DNA of 64,000 nt from Puccinellia tenuiflora (taxonomy: Eukaryota > Streptophyta > Magnoliopsida > Poales > Poaceae). Shown here one piece after another: positions 58,679 to 64,000 of this stretch. The DNA lies in the NCBI GenBank assembly GCA_012064385.1, contig QRDG01000609.1, positions 490,977 through 554,976 on the forward strand, in the 5' to 3' direction. Numbering within the stretch: the stretch's first letter is position 1; each line of letters starts with the position of its first letter. The notes beneath the pieces are model-generated. The model was given only the letters and a program-made list of their open reading frames with translations. It had not been told where the DNA came from and did no database searches. A program made the translations under genes and the position numbers.

Positions 58679-58686
58679 CAGGAGCA

Positions 58687-58929
58687 TTGTGTTGACCCAA
58701 TACATTGGGATCTTGATTGCTTTACATATATTATTTTAGCACAAGTAGAATGGTTGTTTTCTGACAGTTTCATCTAATGGAGTGCGATGAACACATGATA
58801 CTAGTGTTCTCTTATAGAATATGAGCTCCCATTTTTTGGGGGGGAGCGAGGGTAAATATGGCTATACGATGACTACTTGGCTTATACATCTAGGAACATT
58901 CATTTGATTTCATTTCACTGACTAGCATG
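58687..58929. other. Short spacer, no gene seen
   Basis: AT-rich sequence between the hAT element and the CACTA left end. Nothing recognised. Confidence 0.4.
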
Positions 58930-59300
58930 CACTACAACACGGCTGATATATAGAGGCACTTCAAAGTGCCACTAAATGGGATCTAAGTGCCACTAATGAC
59001 CTATTGTGGCACTTTGGAGAAGTGCCACCTTTGCTTGTGCCACTAAAAGCTTTTGTGGCACTTCTCCAAAGTGCCCCAATAGGTCATTACCTATTGAGGC
59101 ACTTTGTCAAAGTGCCCCCAAAACCAATTAGTGACACTTTGAGAAAGTGCCCCAATAGGTCATTAGTGGCACTTTGTCAAAGTGCCCCAAAACTAATTAG
59201 TGGCACTTTGAGAAAGTGCCTCTAAAAGTTTTTAGTGGCACTTTGAAAAAGCGCCCCCAAAAACCTTTAGAGGCATTTTCTCAAAGCGCCCCAAATTAAG
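58930..59300 (+). mobile_element. CACTA left terminus with subterminal repeats
   Basis: Begins CACTACAACACGGCTGATAT and continues TAGAGGCACTTC. It is followed by about 330 bp of repeated GGCACTTTG(T/A)(C/G)AAAGTGCC hairpin units at about 40-60 bp spacing. The repeats resemble those at 54290-54589 in reverse. The matching right end is not found, so the element probably runs past the window or is truncated. Confidence 0.75.
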
Positions 59301-62160
59301 AGCACAAAACAGTACATTCTGCATATAATCCAATGATATTTACATATTACACAAATGCATACAGTACATTCTGTAAGACTACCAATTAGGGGTTGCATAC
59401 AGTACCAACAAAGAGAAGTTGGAAGAAGATTGCAAAAACATGAGGACTGCAAGATTAGATCCCTATCTTGCAGTATGGTTCAGATCTGAAAATGTTCTGA
59501 CCATTACCTCTAGAACATCAAGATAAGCCAGAGAACTTCATCTTCTTCCATCACACCTGAAGAAACAAATAGAGGTGAATGACAATCATGCATCAATAGA
59601 TCAACATGCATGAGAATAGAACAGATTAACTACACTTTAATCATGCTCTTTGATAGATCAATGATTCTGAACTGAACATAAGAGAAGAAGTGCATATATA
59701 GACCATTAAAACTTCAAAATGATTACGTGATGCAGTATAAATTCATGATAATGTGCACTAATGTTGGGTAGTACAAAAAATTACCTGGAGCAGGAGGGAA
59801 CCAGTTCGTATGCACTGGAGGCTGTTGATCTGTACGTGATGAAGCCACCGCTAACCACCTTGCTCACAGACTGCCTTGCCACACCACACTTGTGAGCCCG
59901 TCTGATTCAACTCAAGACAATTGTACATGAAGATTAGTATATGAATGATGCATCATTCAAATTATACCTCTTCTACTATTTTACATTATTCATTCAGTTT
60001 TCTGGGAAAAGTTGTGCTACAGAACATTCAGTGAAATTCATTACATATCAAACCAATTAAGAACACCATTAAATAAGAATATTTGGTACTTTCATATTAC
60101 TTAAAGTTCAGAATAATCGGTAAATTGAGGTACCTGGTCATAACCACAATATGCATTTGCTATTTGCATATTACTTAATTGCAAGAAGCAAAATAGAAAC
60201 ACAAATAGAGCAATTCTTGAAACTTGTAGGAGCAAGAATGATTCTCAACACTAACGGTTGTATCACAAAAAGCAAAATAGATTTGCGTAATAACAGTTGA
60301 AACCTTAGCATCCTCTTCTAATCACAAATGCTGGACTATATCCATGGATCAAACAATAACCTTCTATGATATCCAAACCTCCCTTCAGCTGGTAAAGAGT
60401 ACACTCCATCAAGAAAATATCCTTGTAAATCATCTTTTCAAACTGTATCAACGAAAGGAGTTATAGGACATGGCAATAAAAATAGAGGTCGTGCACATAT
60501 TTGTTATCACCATGAGGAGACGAAGTTATAGGACATGTCAATAAAAACAGAGTCGTGCACTGACTATAGCACATGAAATTCCATATTAACTCATTGCAAA
60601 AATAAAACCTGATACATTAGAAGTAGATGGAAACGAACCTGTATTTCACAAAAATCCAATTCCTATGATTAAGAACATCATGAATCTCTCGCTACTTGTT
60701 AAAATACGTTGCTTCTATAACACTACAATTACATATAAGTTTGCATCCTGAAACACAATAGTTTCATTATTTTCAGATGAGATGGTTAGGCTTTATATGA
60801 AGTCAACAATACACTCAAACTCAATGAACACAAGGGCACCTTAAAGATGCATGTTTCCAGGTTCCTAAACAAATAAAGCCATCCTCATTAGTAGAACGAT
60901 CAAAAATTGCTACTTTACCACATCAAGAAGCTCAGTCCTCCCTTCTCCTGCTTCAACCGCAACAGTCCAATGCCTTTTCAAGAAAACCATGGAGAATAAA
61001 AGGCCACACAATAAGGTATTCAATGTCTCTACTTAGAAGGAACATACAATCATAGAAAACTTGCCTATGAAGATCAACACAATTTCATAAAGAGTAAGGA
61101 TAACTCATTGCCTGGTTTAATTAGAAATTATAAAACACAAGGGGACATCATGAATAATGAAGGTTCATGTAATCAATTAAAGGATCAGATTCTCTATTTG
61201 TATAGTTTGATAGTGATCTGGAACAAACTATAATAAATTCAAGAATCATATGTACAAACTATAATCAATTCAAGAATCATATGTACATGCTCTATAGATA
61301 TAGTTCAATTAGTAGTTGTCTGAAACAAATAAGCACATGAACTCATAAGATGATTGTTGAAACGCATAACCTCAAATCCATGTGGTCAAAAAAGCATACT
61401 GAGGGAAAATGTGGCTTGCCACGCGCCATATGTTAATTCAAAATTATTTTGCCTGCAATCAAAGTGTATTGTACACGATAATAAGATGGGTAATGTAATA
61501 AGGCATAATTCAAGATCTTTGTATAAAAAGGTAGTAGCACAGACATATTGAGGTAATGTTAATACACGCTCTTCATGGTTCAAAACAAAAATAAGGAATG
61601 CTCTTGAGGCCAATGGTTGTATACCTTCCGAGAAGAAGAAACCATAGCTGTAGTACGACATGTAGAAGAGCTTTTGACTGTCCAGCGGTAATATGTTCAA
61701 CAACTAATGGATACTGCAAGATCAGGAAAGCTACAAAAGTCATACAACATAGCAGAAAGTTTGGCATTCATTACCAAACGTTTTATACTAAATTAGTTAG
61801 TTGTTGGATCAAACAACTGGCAGAAACAACTCAAACATATCCTTGTAAATAATCTTTAAGATTGCATGGCGATAGGAGTTACAGGGCATAACAATAAATA
61901 TACAGAGGTGGTGCACTAATTAAATTTGTTATTATGCTGTAGAGAATGTACTGCGCTTCCAAGCAGGCCAACCATCACACGTCTAGTATGCTAGAAGAGG
62001 TTCTATGACATAACGTGGGCTGATTTCATGACGTGAATGAGGTGCTTAATGAAACCTCAAGCTGAATCTAAAAGTTACACTGACCAGTCTAGTACAATGC
62101 CTACTGACTTAAGTGATGAATCTCTAACTATTGAGCAGATTTTTACCTCCTCTTAATATT
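59301..62160. other. AT-rich DNA, possibly interior of a CACTA element
   Basis: No open frame with coding character. On the minus strand, short GC-richer blocks (for example about 59770-59900, followed by a GTAATTTT donor-like sequence) could be exons of an untranslated or decayed transcript. Nothing firm can be annotated. Confidence 0.35.
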
Positions 62161-62161
62161 A

Positions 62162-62338
62162 AATATCCATGTGCATCACATTTATCATGTCAGCGTGAGC
62201 TTTAGCACAGTTTAAATCCAATGCGGCCTCGCCACTCATAAGAACCCCATTCTTATTTTCCTGACAACATCAATATACATGGTAACATTAGATAGATGAC
62301 TTCATTGTATTGAGACAAATACATACATGGAAGGTAGA

Positions 62339-62409
<71 letters not shown>

Positions 62410-62770
62410 AGAAATATAAATACCATAGTAGGCTTTTTCTTTTGAATTTAAAATGCAAGGCCTAGCAGTTCTGATTAGTTTCAGAATGTTTTTGTTCAGC
62501 CCATGCCGATGAAGTGGGTACGCGATCAGTTTATAATGACTTAGGTTATCAAATGGAATAAATATGACTATAATATTATGTACCTCCTGGAGTTCATTAT
62601 AACGAGGATGATCAAAATTTTCCTTTCTTGCATCTTTCAAGAAAAGACCAAATATAAATGAAAAAATGGCAGGGCAGTACATACAGAGGCATACCATGGT
62701 TGTAGAACATAGTATGTGGAGCAAACTACCAAGAAGTGACGTCAGTTCCCATTTTAGCGACCAAGTACCA
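62162..62770 (-). other. Possible pair of coding exons of an unknown gene
   Basis: A block at about 62770-62582 ends DARKENFDHPRYNELQE just before a GTACAT donor. The next block, from a TTGTCAG acceptor at about 62262, reads ENKNGVLMSGEAALDLNCAKAHADMINVMHMDI and then a stop at about 62160; the join is in phase. The first block may itself contain an intron. I recognise no family. The (TA)n repeat lies inside the proposed intron. Confidence 0.25.
62342..62407. repeat. (TA)n microsatellite
   Basis: Uninterrupted alternating TA of 66 bp. Length is likely variable between individuals. Confidence 0.95.
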
Positions 62771-62789
62771 CTGTAAGAAAGCACCAAAT

Positions 62790-63598
62790 CACACACGAGA
62801 TATCAGAAACAATTTATCAGGTGGGTCCATGGATACAGGTTAACGAAGAGGAAATTTATTATTTTCTCTACTCTCTGTCAGGATGCAGGTAAGCTAGCAT
62901 TTGTTAGCTGAATAATTGGTTCCTTTCAGATCACATAACTTATATTTATCAAACTAACTAAAACTAACAAAAACAGAAGAAAAGTTCAAACTAATGCTAA
63001 GACTAGCATCCTAGAAGAATGGCTGTCATATGCACAACACAGGCAAGAGGGCTATGCAATTTTACAAGTATGTCCTCTTAAGATGAGATATGCTCACAAG
63101 ATTAAAAAAAGGTAGATAGCTCACAAGGTAATAAAAAAAAAGAGAGATAGCTCAACATTTCAATTACAAATTACCTTATCAAGTGCATTTACAGTACAAA
63201 AAAAAGATGAGATAGCTCAATACTAGAAAGCTACACTGTTAGGAGCCATCATAGGGTCTGAGTTAAACATATTTATATCACAAGCATTGTAGCTATATGT
63301 GGATAGTGGATATTGATGTAGAGACTAAAGTTGGTAATGAAATTATCACACAGGGAATGGAAACATCAGGCTTTGGGTACACCCAACTAGCACACTTCTG
63401 CAAGTGTTATTGTATCAACACATCAGCTAGCACACTTCTGCAAAGCATCTACACATGTTCCAAATCAAATTCAACAGGATATAACAGAATTCTTCAGTTA
63501 ACAACATCTGGTTCAGTTTCATCAGATTTACACCATCAACAGCCACACATGCCTGAATGATCGATCATCCAAATAGAGCCATCACTGCACTTACAGGG
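62790..63598. other. No gene seen
   Basis: AT-rich with short A-rich runs; CTAGCACACTTCTGCAA occurs twice (about 63388 and 63426). No coding signal supported. Confidence 0.4.
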
Positions 63599-63870
63599 AT
63601 AGTTAGGACACGCTAACACCCAGTTTTTACTTGATATAGTAATGGTCTGTCATTGGCTTATTAATGTTTCACTGAACTAAAAGAAATAGTTATGGACATG
63701 GTAACACCTAGTTTTTACTTCATACAGCTATGGTTTGTCATTGGTTTATTAATGTTTGACCGAACTAAAAGGAATAGTTTGGACATGCTAACACCTACTC
63801 CCTCCGTTCAAAATTAATTGATGCAGATTTACTACATAGGAGGTAGTTTTACTTGACATAGCTATGGCAC
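63599..63870. repeat. Three tandem units of about 88 bp, third one split
   Basis: Units start ATAGTTAGGACACGCTAACA (63599), ATAGTTATGGACATGGTAAC (about 63687) and ATAGTTTGGACATGCTAACA (about 63774). The first two continue with TAGTTTTTACTT or CAGTTTTTACTT and TTATTAATGTTT. The third is interrupted after AACACC by a 46-bp Stowaway-like relic, then resumes AGTTTTACTTGACATAGCTATGG. Confidence 0.75.
63798..63843. mobile_element. Very short Stowaway-like relic
   Basis: Begins CTCCCTCCGTTCAAAATTAA and ends ACATAGGAGG, flanked by TA on both sides, as expected for Stowaway insertion. At 46 bp it is an internally deleted remnant. Insertion into the third tandem unit gives an empty-site comparison in the other two units. 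Confidence 0.65.
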
Positions 63871-64000
63871 AATTCCGCAAGCGAATTTGCTCCTGCTGCA
63901 CAAGTATAATAATCCGACAAGTGACGAAACCAGCTAGGTATTGTACTCTGCTAGCAACTCGCAGCACAGAGACTCAGCGAAACTAGCAAAGAGGAGGAAG
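63871..64000. other. Window end, no gene called
   Basis: Rising GC content towards the edge could be the start of a minus-strand transcript that reads into the window, but no start codon or splice site can be fixed. Confidence 0.3.

Noticed and set aside
61386..61852. Overlapping 84- and 105-codon frames
   Set aside because: AT-rich, on both strands, with no splice context or domain.

Overview
This is a plant nuclear genome window. Genes have many short exons with GT-AG introns, and the intergenic DNA is packed with grass-type transposons: CACTA ends, Stowaway, Mutator-type and hAT elements, and gypsy LTRs starting TGATACG with a TGGCGCCGTTGCCGGGGA primer-binding site. The gypsy LTR style and the small-transposon content point to a Pooideae grass, most likely Triticeae (wheat, barley, Aegilops). 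That assignment is from pattern memory, not a search.

Layout. (1) 1-5.6 kb: a 5'-truncated tetraketide alpha-pyrone reductase/cinnamoyl-CoA-reductase-like gene (+) converges on an 11-exon Lzipper-MIP1/DUF547 gene (-). (2) 5.6-18.2 kb: upstream DNA of the DUF547 gene, a 2.4 kb element carrying a broken Myb/SANT-like ORF, a very small LTR element, then a diverged segmental duplication (11.5-13.1 kb and 14.45-17.6 kb) whose copies carry different insertions. (3) 18.27-22.99 kb: a complete 11-exon protein phosphatase 2A catalytic subunit gene (-). (4) 23.3-28 kb: a foldback hairpin, a GTAGCA-motif element and a decayed FAR1/MULE transposase. (5) 28.9-32 kb: a complete five-exon RNA polymerase II subunit RPB11 gene (+). 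(6) 33.2-38.8 kb: a single-exon PADRE/DUF4228 gene (-), followed by a broken second copy that lost most of its coding region and took a 2.5 kb CACTA-like insertion. (7) 39-54.6 kb: a transposon-dominated block with several hairpins, a decayed gypsy element, a short non-autonomous LTR element, LTRs in opposite orientations, and a captured PCF11-like fragment close to a CACTA end. (8) 54.7-56.8 kb: a seven-exon gene with a ubiquitin-like domain. (9) 57.2-64 kb: a hAT element with an exact 8-bp target duplication, a CACTA left end, AT-rich DNA with possible exons, and a tandem repeat split by a tiny Stowaway relic.

The five best gene models (DUF547, PP2A, RPB11, PADRE, ubiquitin-like) stay in frame across every splice junction I placed. 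They share no obvious pathway: pollen-wall-type polyketide reduction, protein dephosphorylation, transcription and stress-type PADRE functions simply sit side by side. I found no clearly new biological system. The most informative observations are historical: a possible intron created by a short tandem duplication, insertions that can be checked against a paralogous empty site, and a paralog of the PADRE gene destroyed by deletion plus transposon insertion.
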